Shown here: positions 32,857 to 41,213 of the stretch, in pieces | How the letters are laid out: each line of letters starts with the position of its first letter | Numbering within the stretch: position 1 is the first letter of the stretch | Assembly: GCA_014656495.1 (NCBI GenBank) | Contig: BNCN01000003.1 | Span: forward strand, 62,001 to 126,000 | Length of the DNA: 64,000 bases | DNA from: Comamonas sp. KCTC 72670 | Lineage (GTDB): Bacteria; Myxococcota; Myxococcia; Myxococcales; Myxococcaceae | Reading direction: 5' to 3' | Made by a program: the position numbers and the translations under genes | The notes under the pieces: model-generated | What the model was told of the DNA's origin: nothing | Database searches by the model: none | Seen by the model: only the letters and a program-made list of their open reading frames with translations

Positions 32857-33795
32857 GTGAGCACCCCTTCGACGGTTGAGAGCCACGCCTTCACCAGCGT
32901 GGAGGACGCGGAACAGCGCCTGGAGCAGGTCGGCTACCTGTCCTCGCCGGAAATCGCCACGGCGGCCTTCCTGGCGGACCGGATGAACAAGCCCATCCTG
33001 GTGGAAGGCCCCGCCGGCGTCGGCAAGACGGAGCTGGCCAAGGCCCTGGCCCAGGCGCTGGGCCGCGAGTTCATCCGCCTCCAGTGCTACGAGGGGCTCG
33101 ACGAGGCGAAGGCGCTCTACGAGTGGGAGTACGCCAAGCAGCTGCTCTACACCCAGCTCCTCAAGGACAAGATTGGGGACATGGTGCAGGGCACCACCAC
33201 GCTGGCGGAGGCGGCGGACCGGCTGGCCTCCAGCGACGCGGTGTTCTTCTCCGAGCGCTTCCTCCTGCCCCGCCCGGTGCTGCGAGCCCAGCTCTCGGAG
33301 CGCCCTGCCCTGCTGCTGGTGGACGAGATCGACAAGGCGGACCCGGAGTTCGAGGCCTTCCTGCTGGAGGTGCTGTCCGACAACGCCGTCACCATCCCCG
33401 AGCTGGGCACCTTCCGCGCGAAGCACATCCCGCGCGTGCTGCTCACCTCCAACGCCGCGCGAGAGCTGTCCGACGCGCTCAAGCGCCGCTGCCTGCACCT
33501 GCACATCGACTTCCCGGACCGCGAGCGCGAGCTGCGCATCGTCCGCGCGCGGCTCCCCGAAGTGCCGCAGGTGCTGGCCGAGCAGGTGGTGGAGGCCGTC
33601 GCCGCCATCCGCACGCTGGACCTGAAGAAGGCGCCCTCCATCAGCGAGACGCTGGACTGGGCCCAGAGCCTGGCCCTGCTGAACGCCGACCAGCTCACCG
33701 CGGACGTGGTGGCCTCCACGCTCAACCTCGTCCTCAAGTACGAGGGCGACATCGAGAAGGCGAAGTCCAACCTCTCGCAGATCGCCCAGGCCTGA
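32857..33795 (+). CDS. MoxR-family AAA+ ATPase
   Basis: The 312-residue protein starts at GTG 32857. Walker A is GPAGVGKT (residues 51-58), Walker B ALLLVDEIDKAD (about 151-162), sensor 1 VLLTSNAAREL, and an Arg-rich ALKRRCLHLHIDFPDRE follows. MoxR ATPases act as chaperones that assemble or activate metal or cofactor enzymes and are usually paired with von Willebrand A-domain proteins. No such partner is encoded here. Instead, a patatin gene starts 16 bp downstream, so the partner is probably different or elsewhere. The 189-bp upstream region is less GC-rich but shows no clear promoter. Confidence 0.92.
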   Translation: MSTPSTVESHAFTSVEDAEQRLEQVGYLSSPEIATAAFLADRMNKPILVEGPAGVGKTELAKALAQALGREFIRLQCYEGLDEAKALYEWEYAKQLLYTQLLKDKIGDMVQGTTTLAEAADRLASSDAVFFSERFLLPRPVLRAQLSERPALLLVDEIDKADPEFEAFLLEVLSDNAVTIPELGTFRAKHIPRVLLTSNAARELSDALKRRCLHLHIDFPDRERELRIVRARLPEVPQVLAEQVVEAVAAIRTLDLKKAPSISETLDWAQSLALLNADQLTADVVASTLNLVLKYEGDIEKAKSNLSQIAQA

Positions 33796-33811
33796 CGGGC
33801 CGTCGAACCGC

Positions 33812-35227
33812 GTGCTGCTGAAGGAACGCTTCCAAATCACCCGCCCGCTCGAGGAGATGGAGCTCGCCCTCGTGCGCGCGGCCATGGCCCGCACCGCGCT
33901 GGTGGACCCGCGCGAGGAGGCCATCCTGCGCACCGCCCTGTCCCTGGCGCGGCTCTACAAGGTGCGGCACGGCGGGCTGGACGTGGGCGTGGGCGCGCTG
34001 CTCACGCCCTTTCGTGAAGAGGTGGAGCGCCGCCTGGGCCCCATCCTCCTGGGCCCGCACCCGCCCACGCGCGACCGGCTGATGCCGCACGTGAAGGACT
34101 TGCGCCAACACGCCGCGAAGGCGCGCGACGCGGTGGCGCAGCGCCTGCGCGGGCGCGTCCCCGTGGAGGCGCTGGACCGGGAAATCCGCCACAAGGAGCT
34201 GGTGCTCGTCACCGGCGGCGGCGGCGGCACGGCCTACGTGTACCTGGGCGTGATGAGCCTGCTGGATGAGCACGGACTGGAGCCGCGCCTGCTCGCCGGA
34301 ACGTCCATGGGCGCCATCCTCGCCATCATGCGCTCGCGGCTGCCGCGCTTCGACCCCACGGACATGATCAACATCGTCCGCGGCCTGTCCTTCCGGAAGC
34401 TCTTCCGCTTCATCTCCACGGAGAGCCGCTACGGCCTGCCCGCGGCGCTGCGGCTCTTCCTCCGCGCGGGGCTGGGCCGGTTCTTCGGCGCGGGACCGGA
34501 CAGCAGCGGCATGCGGCTGAAGGACCTGCCGGTGCCCACGCTCATCGCGGTGGGCGGCATCCGCCGCGGCATGCTGCCCCGGCCGCTGGAGTTCTATGAG
34601 CGCCTGCTGGGCACCAGCCCACTGGGTCTGCTCAACCCCGCCGGGGTCGCCCTCCGCATCCAGGCCGCCATGGGCGCCATGGCGGAGCTCTTCACGCGCC
34701 CCGAAATCACCGCCCGCCTCTACCTGGGCGCCGACGACACCACCGGCGACTTCGACGCGCTCGACGCCGCGGGCTTCTCCTCCGCGCTCCCCGGCGTCAT
34801 CCACTACGACGTGCTGCGCGAGGACCCGGCGATGCACACGTTGGTGGAAGGACTGATGGGCCACCACGGCGTGGCCCGCTTCATCGACGGAGGCCTGGTG
34901 GACAACCTGCCCGCGAAGGCGGCCTGGAAGGCGGTGGCCCGAGGACGCATCGGCACGCGCAACGCGTTCATCCTCGCGCTCGACGGCTTCGCGCCCCGCT
35001 TCACGACGCCTTTCTGGTTGCCCCTCCAGCGGTTGGCCGCGATGACGGTGGCGCCCAACCTGCCCTATACGCACCACGTCAAACGCTTCCCCCGAACATT
35101 GTCACCCATCGAGGTCGTCCCGTCCGTGGAATTGGCCTCGAAGGCGCTACACTTCGGGCGAAAGGCACTGGCGGAGGACATCCCGTTCCTCCGCCGGATG
35201 CTCGCTCCCCTGCCACCGGTCCTGTAA
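33812..35227 (+). CDS. Patatin-like phospholipase
   Basis: The 471-residue protein (GTG start) has an N-terminal helical region of about 130 residues, then a patatin domain. The oxyanion loop is VTGGGGGTAYVYLG, the nucleophile elbow GTSMG has Ser165, and the second catalytic residue is Asp359 in FIDGGLVDN. Both dyad residues of the Ser-Asp mechanism are present, so it should be an active lipid acyl hydrolase. No signal peptide is visible. The gap after the MoxR gene is only 16 bp, suggesting co-transcription. The patatin-MoxR pairing is not one I know as standard. The following ilvE gene has its own promoter. Confidence 0.92.
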   Translation: MLLKERFQITRPLEEMELALVRAAMARTALVDPREEAILRTALSLARLYKVRHGGLDVGVGALLTPFREEVERRLGPILLGPHPPTRDRLMPHVKDLRQHAAKARDAVAQRLRGRVPVEALDREIRHKELVLVTGGGGGTAYVYLGVMSLLDEHGLEPRLLAGTSMGAILAIMRSRLPRFDPTDMINIVRGLSFRKLFRFISTESRYGLPAALRLFLRAGLGRFFGAGPDSSGMRLKDLPVPTLIAVGGIRRGMLPRPLEFYERLLGTSPLGLLNPAGVALRIQAAMGAMAELFTRPEITARLYLGADDTTGDFDALDAAGFSSALPGVIHYDVLREDPAMHTLVEGLMGHHGVARFIDGGLVDNLPAKAAWKAVARGRIGTRNAFILALDGFAPRFTTPFWLPLQRLAAMTVAPNLPYTHHVKRFPRTLSPIEVVPSVELASKALHFGRKALAEDIPFLRRMLAPLPPVL

Positions 35228-35254
35228 CCCGGTGGCCGGAACGACAAACTCGCT

Positions 35255-35283
35255 TTGACCTCATAGCGTCCGCTGGCTAGAAG
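35255..35283 (+). promoter_or_regulatory. Promoter for ilvE
   Basis: TTGACC (35255-35260), exactly 17 bp, and TAGAAG (35278-35283), about 40 nt before the transcript reaches the ATG at 35330. The -35 matches five and the -10 four consensus bases. Confidence 0.6.
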
Positions 35284-35329
35284 GCCCGGGCAGTCCCACA
35301 CCTCAAACATCCAGGCGAAGGAACATCGA

Positions 35330-36277
35330 ATGAGCTCGACCTCGAGTAGTGGAGTGCGCGCCGAGCAAATCTGGCTCGACGGCCGACTGATGAAGTGGGA
35401 CGAGGGCCACGTGCATCTGATGACGCACGCGCTGCATTACGGCCTGGGCGTCTTCGAAGGCATCCGCGCGTACAAGACGCATGATGGACGGCTCGCCGTC
35501 TTCCGCCTGCGTGAGCACATCCGCCGGCTGCTCGACTCGGCGCACATCATCATGCTGAAGATTCCGTACACCGAGGACGAGCTCTTCGACGCGTGCGTGA
35601 ACCTGCTCCGCGCGCAGAAGGACCTGTTCGCCAACGGCGCCTACCTGCGCCCCGTGGCCTTCATGGGCGACGGCGCCATGGGCCTGGGCGCGGTGAACCC
35701 CACCCGCACGGCCGTGACGGCCTGGGATTGGGGCGCGTACCTGGGTGACAAGGGCATGAAGGAAGGCATCCGCGCCAAGGTGAGCTCGTACACGCGCATG
35801 CACGTGAACGTGAACATGGTGCGCGGCAAGATCACCGGCCAGTACGTCAACTCCATCCTCGCCAAGCGCGAGGCGGTGATGGCCGGCTACGACGAGGCCA
35901 TCCTCCTGGACATCAGCGGCTTCGTGGCCGAGGCCTCCGGCGAGAACATCTTCCAGGTGAACAAGAAGGGCATCATCAAGACGCCCCCGCTCTCCTGCCC
36001 CATCCTGGACGGCATCACCCGCGACACGGTGCTGCACATCCTCCGCGACAGCGGCCGGACGGTGGAGGAGGTCACCTTCACCCGCGACGCGCTCTACATC
36101 ACCAACGAGATCTTCTTCTGCGGCACGGCGGCGGAAATCACGCCCGTGCGCGAGGTGGACAACCGTCAGGTGGCGGACGGCAAGCCCGGCCCCGTCACCC
36201 GGTACGTGCAGGACATGTACTTCCGCATCGTGCGCGGCGAGGAGCCGAAGTACGCGGACTGGCTCACCTACGTCTGA
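35330..36277 (+). CDS. ilvE: Branched-chain amino-acid aminotransferase
   Basis: The 315-residue fold-type IV PLP enzyme has EQIWLDGRLMKWDEGHVHLM, then ALHYGLGVFEGIRAYK, the class-IV stretch AKREAVMAGYDEAILLD, GFVAEASGENIF, and a C-terminal EIFFCGTAAEITPVREVD. The Lys that forms the PLP aldimine sits in the NSILAKREA segment. It transaminates Leu, Ile and Val to the branched 2-keto acids. In myxobacteria these also feed iso-branched fatty-acid synthesis, so the gene could have a developmental role. It has its own promoter upstream and a terminator hairpin downstream, so it is a single-gene unit. AAGGA precedes the ATG. Confidence 0.96.
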   Translation: MSSTSSSGVRAEQIWLDGRLMKWDEGHVHLMTHALHYGLGVFEGIRAYKTHDGRLAVFRLREHIRRLLDSAHIIMLKIPYTEDELFDACVNLLRAQKDLFANGAYLRPVAFMGDGAMGLGAVNPTRTAVTAWDWGAYLGDKGMKEGIRAKVSSYTRMHVNVNMVRGKITGQYVNSILAKREAVMAGYDEAILLDISGFVAEASGENIFQVNKKGIIKTPPLSCPILDGITRDTVLHILRDSGRTVEEVTFTRDALYITNEIFFCGTAAEITPVREVDNRQVADGKPGPVTRYVQDMYFRIVRGEEPKYADWLTYV

Positions 36278-36284
36278 GTCACCC

Positions 36285-36316
36285 CGCCCCCCTCTTTCGC
36301 GTCGGAAGAGGGGGCG
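36285..36316 (+). terminator. Hairpin terminator after ilvE
   Basis: CGCCCCCCTCTT pairs with AAGAGGGGGCG (36306-36316) with one bulged C, only 8 bp after the ilvE stop. Confidence 0.6.
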
Positions 36317-36418
36317 CCGGGCCCCGGGTGGTCTCCCGCCCGCTCCCCGGGCCGCCCCTGGAGGATGACGCCACGTCCCGTGCCCGGGCCCACGCTGAAT
36401 GGGCTAGAACGGGGCTCG

Positions 36419-37759
36419 ATGGCTCCTCCCGCTGGCTACGCCTACGACGACAATCCGTTCAAGCTCGAGAACCCATCCATCCTCGACATCGCTCCCCCGG
36501 AGCCGAAGTCCGTGGAGGACACGGGGCTCAAGATGGGCATGCTGTCCGACATCGCCCTGAAGTACCTCTATTACACGGGCACGGGCACGGGCATGGGCAT
36601 CGCGGACGAGATGCGCCTGCCGTGGCCGGGCGTCATCGAGCACGTGGTGGACTTCATCGCCACCGAGAAGCTGGTGGACCTGCGCGGCGGCAAGGGCTTT
36701 GGCCGCGCGTCGGTGGAGTTCATCCTGTCGGAGAAGGGCCGCGAGTACGCGCGCGACGCGCTCACGCGCAACACGTACGTGGGCCCCGCGCCGGTGCCCA
36801 TCGAACAGTACAACGCGCTCATCACCGCCCAGACGGAGGAGACGCCCGTCGTCAGCCAGGAGGAGCTGGTGATGGCGCTCAGCCACCTCACCGTCCCCGC
36901 CGAGCTGATGGACAAGCTGGGCCCCGCGGTGAACTCCGGGCGCTCGCTGTTCCTCTACGGCTCCCCGGGCAACGGCAAGACGAGCCTCGCCGAGGCCGTG
37001 TCGAACATGTTCGGCGGCGAGGTGTACGTCCCCCACTGCCTGGAGATTGGCAATCAGATCATCCAGGTCTACGACCGGCTCATCCACACGCAGGTGTCGC
37101 TGGAGGTCGGCCGGGATACCTCGGGCCGCCGGCAGACCTTCGAGATGGACAACCGGTGGATGCTCTGCCGCCGGCCCGCCGTCGTCGTGGGCGGCGAGCT
37201 GACGCTGGCCATGCTGGACCTCATCTATTCGGAGAGCACCCGCTTCTACGAAGCGCCGTTCCAGGTGAAGGCCAACGGCGGCATGCTCCTCATCGACGAC
37301 TTCGGCCGCCAGAAGGTCCACCCCACAGACCTCCTCAACCGGTGGATCGTCCCCCTGGAGAAGCGGGTGGACTTCCTCACCCTCCACACCGGCAAGAAGT
37401 TCGAAATCCCCTTCGACCAGCTCCTCGTCTTCTCCACCAACCTGGACCCCAAGGAGCTGGTGGACGAGGCCTTCCTGCGCCGCATCAAGTACAAGATTGA
37501 GGTCGGAAACCCGGATGAAGAGGCTTACCGGGAAATCTTCAGTCGCGTCTGCGAGGCAGCGGGAATCCCGTATGTGGACCAGGCCGTGACGTACCTCATC
37601 GAGCACTACTACAAGCCCCGGAGCATGGAGCTGCGCTCGTGCCACCCTCGGGACCTGGTGAGCCTCATCCGGGACGCGGCGAGGTACCGGCAGATACCTC
37701 CAGCGCTCTCAAAGGACCTGCTCGACCAGGCGTGCGAGGTGTTCCTCGTCAATCTGTGA
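36419..37759 (+). CDS. AAA+ ATPase with N-terminal winged-helix domain
   Basis: I take the ATG at 36419 (MAPPAGYAYDDNPF), giving 446 residues; an ATG at 36365 lies too close to its GGAGG. After a PEPKSVEDTGLKMGMLSDIA motif comes a winged-helix-like region (residues ~45-110, LPWPGVIEHVVDFIATEKLV, GKGFGRASVEFILSEKGREY). A conserved NTYVGPAPVPIEQYNALI linker leads to the AAA core: Walker A GSPGNGKT (181-188), Walker B GGMLLIDDFGR, sensor LLVFSTNLDPKEL, and an arginine-finger region EAFLRRIKYK. This matches a widespread family often labelled ATPase with chaperone activity. The biological role is undefined. Its stop codon is followed at once by the promoter of the degenerate Fic gene. Confidence 0.85.
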   Translation: MAPPAGYAYDDNPFKLENPSILDIAPPEPKSVEDTGLKMGMLSDIALKYLYYTGTGTGMGIADEMRLPWPGVIEHVVDFIATEKLVDLRGGKGFGRASVEFILSEKGREYARDALTRNTYVGPAPVPIEQYNALITAQTEETPVVSQEELVMALSHLTVPAELMDKLGPAVNSGRSLFLYGSPGNGKTSLAEAVSNMFGGEVYVPHCLEIGNQIIQVYDRLIHTQVSLEVGRDTSGRRQTFEMDNRWMLCRRPAVVVGGELTLAMLDLIYSESTRFYEAPFQVKANGGMLLIDDFGRQKVHPTDLLNRWIVPLEKRVDFLTLHTGKKFEIPFDQLLVFSTNLDPKELVDEAFLRRIKYKIEVGNPDEEAYREIFSRVCEAAGIPYVDQAVTYLIEHYYKPRSMELRSCHPRDLVSLIRDAARYRQIPPALSKDLLDQACEVFLVNL

Positions 37760-37767
37760 TGATTTCG

Positions 37768-37796
37768 TTGTTACAACCGCGCGGAATTTCTAGAAT
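37768..37796 (+). promoter_or_regulatory. Promoter for the Fic-like gene
   Basis: TTGTTA (37768-37773), 17 bp and TAGAAT (37791-37796; five of six consensus bases) in a locally AT-richer stretch. This favours transcription starting near 37803 and the GTG start at 37876 over an ATG at 37759. Confidence 0.6.
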
Positions 37797-37875
37797 CCAC
37801 GCGCCGTTGTACCGCTCGGCCGCATGCTTCGAGTACCGCCCGCGGCGGACCCGCAGCGAGAAGGAGCCGCAGTCC

Positions 37876-38718
37876 GTGAAGGAACGCTACCAGGACATCG
37901 ACGAGAAGAACGAGGCGCTGCGCGGGTACCTCGACATCTACAAGGACAAGCCGGACGGGCGCGAGTTCGTCGACAAGCTCGAGATGTCGTGGATCTACCA
38001 CGACGCCGCGCTGGAAGGAGTCGTCTACACCCATCAGGAGCTGATGGCGGCGCTCTTCCCGCATCGCACCAGCGCGGAGGCCTCCATGATTCCGGTCGTC
38101 CTCGAGATCCGGAACCACAAGGCCGTCTGCGACTTCATCCGCGAGGAGGCGGCGGGCGCCAGGAAGCAGGCGCAAATCACGCTGACCACCATCAAGCGGA
38201 TGCACGACCTCTTCCTGGGCAACACGCCCGAGGCCCAGACGGAGCGCGCGCGCATGGAGCGGCGCGAGCGCACCGAGAAGGAGCTGGCCAAGGAGCGCGA
38301 CAGGTCCGGGCTGCGCAAGGACATGCCGCTGCACCGCACGTACTTCCATGACATCGCCCAGCCCGCGAAGATCCAGGGCGAGCTGGAGAAGCTCGTGGAC
38401 TACACGGCCAGCGCCGAGTTCCGCGAGTTCCACCCCATCAAGCAGGCCGCCACGGTCCAGCACAAGTTCGTGCAGGTCTTCCCCTTCACCGAGCACAGCG
38501 GGAAGGTGGGGCGCATGTGCAGCAACCTCATCCTGCTGCGCAACGGCTACATGCCCGCGGTCATCCACTCCATCGACCGGCAGCGCTACTACGAGTCCTT
38601 CCGGGCTCCGTCGTCCGCGTTCCGCTCGGTGCTGATGGACGCGATGGAGAACTCGCTCGACAACGGCGTGAAGTACTTCCGCGACCTGAGCCGCAAGTAC
38701 AAGGCCCTGAACGGCTAG
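37876..38718 (+). CDS. Degenerate Fic-family protein lacking the catalytic His
   Basis: I use the GTG at 37876, with AAGGAG nine bases upstream, giving 280 residues. A longer ATG start at 37759 overlaps the ATPase stop and would contain the promoter. The helical Fic core is visible. At the Fic motif, normally HxFx(D/E)GNGRxxR, the protein has FPFTEHSGKVGR (residues 202-213): Phe replaces His, and the G, N and first R are also changed. AMPylation by the usual mechanism is therefore unlikely. An element resembling the inhibitory-helix motif (DAALEG, Glu47-Gly48) remains near the N-terminus. A possible role is a pseudoenzyme or an altered transferase, as in Doc or EhFic variants. It follows the AAA ATPase gene on the same strand. 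Confidence 0.8.
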   Translation: MKERYQDIDEKNEALRGYLDIYKDKPDGREFVDKLEMSWIYHDAALEGVVYTHQELMAALFPHRTSAEASMIPVVLEIRNHKAVCDFIREEAAGARKQAQITLTTIKRMHDLFLGNTPEAQTERARMERRERTEKELAKERDRSGLRKDMPLHRTYFHDIAQPAKIQGELEKLVDYTASAEFREFHPIKQAATVQHKFVQVFPFTEHSGKVGRMCSNLILLRNGYMPAVIHSIDRQRYYESFRAPSSAFRSVLMDAMENSLDNGVKYFRDLSRKYKALNG

Positions 38719-38734
38719 CCCACGCGCCGGCCCC

Positions 38735-38762
38735 TGCACGGCCCCTTCCCCGGGGCCGTGCA
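38735..38762 (+). terminator. Hairpin terminator after the Fic-like gene
   Basis: TGCACGGCCCC (38735-38745) and GGGGCCGTGCA (38752-38762) make a perfect 11-bp stem with a six-base loop, 17 bp past the stop. Confidence 0.65.
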
Positions 38763-38877
38763 TTCGCGTCCGCGTGCGGGACGTCCCGCCACGACAGGTG
38801 AGCCCCGCGCTGGCCCGACGAGGGAGCGCGCAGGCTCACGGTCCCCCCGTACCTCGTGAAGGATTCAGGGTCCGTCG

Positions 38878-38890
38878 ACACCATTGGTGT
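38878..38890. repeat. Dyad ACACC-ATT-GGTGT before the DHH gene
   Basis: Perfect five-base arms around ATT lie 60-72 bp upstream of the DHH gene start, close to a second dyad at 38907-38920. Confidence 0.35.
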
Positions 38891-38906
38891 GTTGGCAACA
38901 GACCCC

Positions 38907-38920
38907 GGATTCTCGAATCC
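38907..38920. promoter_or_regulatory. Operator-like palindrome GGATTC-TC-GAATCC
   Basis: Six-base arms flank TC, 30 bp upstream of the DHH gene ATG. The 12-base core GATTCTCGAATC also occurs before the acyl-CoA dehydrogenase gene at 60819-60832. A candidate -35 (TTGGCA, 38893-38898) lies just upstream, so a bound repressor would cover the promoter. Confidence 0.5.
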
Positions 38921-38949
38921 CCGGACGGGAGGAAGTAAGAAGAATACCC

Positions 38950-40071
38950 ATGCCCGTGACACAGTCCCTCAACAGCCGCCGCGGAACCGGAAACTCGGGA
39001 GGCGAGTTGGCGGAGCCCCCGCCAGAGCGACTGGCCCATCTCCCAGCGCGTGACAAGCTGGAGCGGCTCCTGCAGGTGGCCCGCGGCCACCAGAAGGCCC
39101 TCATCCTCACGCACGACAATCCGGACCCGGATTCGTTGGCGGCGGCGGTGGCGCTCGCCCACCTGCTGGAGCGCAAGGCGGGCCTGAAGGCGGAGGTGGG
39201 CTACGGCGGCACCATCGGCCGGGCGGAGAACATCGCCTTCGTGCGGGTGCTGCGGCTGCCCATCTCCCACGTGTCGGAGCTCGACTTCGACGACTACGAC
39301 CTCTTCGGCCTCGTGGACACGCAGCCCAAGGTGGGCAACCACGCGCTGCCCGCGCGGCTGGAGGCGCACCTGGTGGTGGACCACCACCCCCTGCGCCAGG
39401 AGAGCCTGGAGGCCCCCTTCGCGGACGTGGGCGGTGACTTCGGCGCCACGTCCACCATGCTGGTGGAGTACCTGCGCGCCGCGCGGCTGGAGCCCTCCGT
39501 GGAGGTGGCCACCGCGCTCTTCTACGGCATCAAGGCGGACACGCGGGATTTGGGCCGGGAGACGACGCCCGTCGACGTGGACAGCTACCTGTGGCTGTTC
39601 CCGCGGATGGACAAGACGCTGCTGGCGCAGATTGAACACCCCGAGCTGCCGGCGCGGTACTTCCAGCTGTACCACACGGCCTACGAGCGGGCGAAGGTGT
39701 ACGGGACGGCCATCGTCACCGACCTGGAGGAGGTCTACTCCCCGGACATGGTGGCCGAGGTGGCCGAGCGGCTGATGTTCCTCGAGGGCATGAAGTGGTC
39801 GCTGGCCTTCGGCACCTACCGCAACCAGCTGTTCCTCAGCCTCCGCGTGAAGGACCGGCGGATGAACGCGGGGCGCCTCATCCGCGAAATCTGCGAGGAC
39901 TACGGCGGCTCGTCCGGAGGCCACGGCAGCATGGCCGGCGCGCGGCTGCCGCTGTCGGGCAAGCTGGCGCAGCGCAAGGCGCTCAAGCGCGAGCTGGTGT
40001 CCAAGTTCCTCGAGGCCTTCGGCGTCGCGGACGAGCGGCCCGTGTCGCTGCTGTACGCGCAGGACTCGTGA
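38950..40071 (+). CDS. DHH/DHHA1-family phosphoesterase (NrnA-like)
   Basis: Started at the ATG at 38950 (MPVTQSLNSRRG), with GGAGG and AAGAAG upstream, the protein has 373 residues. After a disordered 35-residue N-terminus it shows the DHH-domain metal motifs in order: LILTHDNPDPDSLAAA, then LVDTQPKVGNHAL, the signature VVDHHPLR, and GIKADTRDLG. The C-terminal DHHA1 domain carries GGSSGGHGSMAGARL. Relatives hydrolyse nanoRNA, pAp or cyclic dinucleotides. With several c-di-GMP-type proteins in this genome, pGpG or nanoRNA cleavage is plausible but unproven. The stop overlaps the next gene's start as GTGA. Confidence 0.9.
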   Translation: MPVTQSLNSRRGTGNSGGELAEPPPERLAHLPARDKLERLLQVARGHQKALILTHDNPDPDSLAAAVALAHLLERKAGLKAEVGYGGTIGRAENIAFVRVLRLPISHVSELDFDDYDLFGLVDTQPKVGNHALPARLEAHLVVDHHPLRQESLEAPFADVGGDFGATSTMLVEYLRAARLEPSVEVATALFYGIKADTRDLGRETTPVDVDSYLWLFPRMDKTLLAQIEHPELPARYFQLYHTAYERAKVYGTAIVTDLEEVYSPDMVAEVAERLMFLEGMKWSLAFGTYRNQLFLSLRVKDRRMNAGRLIREICEDYGGSSGGHGSMAGARLPLSGKLAQRKALKRELVSKFLEAFGVADERPVSLLYAQDS

Positions 40072-41213
40072 CGTACTGGGACTACAACGCGACGGCGCCG
40101 GTGCGCCCGGAGGTGGCCTCGCTGCTGGCGCGGGCCTTCTCCCAGGCCGGCTTCGGCAACGCCTCCAGCGTGCACCAGGAGGGCCGCGCGGCCCGGGCCC
40201 GCCTGGACGCGGCGCGGGCGAAGGTGGCCCGCGTGCTCGGCTGTGAGCCCAAGGAGGTCAGCTTCACGGGCTCGGGGAGCGAGGCGAACGCGCTCGCGCT
40301 CGTGGGCGCGTGGCACGCGAGGCCCCATCCGGAGCGGCGGCGCATCGTCACCTCCGCCATCGAGCACCCCGCCCTGCTGGCCACGGTGGCGCAGTTGGAG
40401 CAGGCGGGCGCGCAGGTGGTCCGGCTCACGCCCGCAGAGGACGGCCGCGTGCGCGAGGCGGACGTCCTGGAGGCGCTGACGGCGGACACCGCGCTGTGCT
40501 CGCTGCTGTGGGCCAACAATGAGACGGGCGTCCTGCAGCCCGCCCGGGAGGTCGCGCGCGCGTGCCGGGAGCGCGGCGTGCTGTTCCACACAGACGCGGT
40601 GCAGGCAGCGGGCAAGGTGCCCCTGATGTTGCGCGAGGTGGACGCCGACCTGCTGTCCCTGTCCGCGCACAAGTTCGGCGGGCCGCCGGGCGTGGGCGTG
40701 CTGGTGGTGCGCAAGGGCGTGGACGTGCGCCCGCTGACGCCGGGGCACCAGGAAGGAGGCCGCCGGGGCGGCACGCAGAACGTGCCCTACGCGGAGGCCC
40801 TGGCCCTGGCCCTGGAGCTGGCGGCGGCGGAGCTGCCGGAGACGTCCGCGCGCGTGGGCGCGCTGCGGGATGCCTTCGAGCGTGAGGTGCTGAGCGCCCT
40901 CCCGGGCGTGCACGTGAATGGTGGCGGCGCGGCGCGCGTGCCCAACACGAGCAACCTGCGCTTCGACGCGGTCGAGGGTGAGGCCCTGCTCATCGCGCTG
41001 GATCTGGACGGCATCTGCGTGTCCTCTGGCGCCGCGTGTGCCTCCGGCACCCTGACGCCGTCCCACGTGCTGCGCGCCATGGGCCTGTCACCGGCCGAGG
41101 CCCGGGGCAGCCTCCGCTTCAGCCTGGGCCCCACCACGACGGAGGCGGACGTGCGGCGCGTGGTGAGCGCGCTCCGGCAGCACGTGCCAGCCGTCCGCGC
41201 GCTGGCGGGCTAG
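40068..41213 (+). CDS. Cysteine desulfurase, NifS/IscS type
   Basis: The GTG at 40068 overlaps the DHH-gene stop by four bases and gives 381 residues. Fold-type I PLP motifs are complete: YWDYNATAPVRPEV, GNASSVHQEGRAAR, TGSGSEANALAL, SAIEHPALL, NNETGVLQP, FHTDAVQAAGK, and the PLP Lys202 in SLSAHKFGGPPGVG. The catalytic Cys324 is in SSGAACASGTLTPSHVLRAM, a class I (NifS/IscS) loop. It transfers sulfur from cysteine as a persulfide, for Fe-S clusters or tRNA thiolation. No iscU or iscA is adjacent, so it may serve tRNA modification (MnmA) or a specialised acceptor. It converges with the kinase gene, overlapping it by four bases. Confidence 0.93.
   Translation: MTYWDYNATAPVRPEVASLLARAFSQAGFGNASSVHQEGRAARARLDAARAKVARVLGCEPKEVSFTGSGSEANALALVGAWHARPHPERRRIVTSAIEHPALLATVAQLEQAGAQVVRLTPAEDGRVREADVLEALTADTALCSLLWANNETGVLQPAREVARACRERGVLFHTDAVQAAGKVPLMLREVDADLLSLSAHKFGGPPGVGVLVVRKGVDVRPLTPGHQEGGRRGGTQNVPYAEALALALELAAAELPETSARVGALRDAFEREVLSALPGVHVNGGGAARVPNTSNLRFDAVEGEALLIALDLDGICVSSGAACASGTLTPSHVLRAMGLSPAEARGSLRFSLGPTTTEADVRRVVSALRQHVPAVRALAG

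Noticed and set aside
37759-37875. ATG at 37759 as the Fic-like start
   Set aside because: The added residues would overlap a strong promoter (TTGTTA-17-TAGAAT) and show no homology; GTG 37876 has AAGGAG at good spacing.
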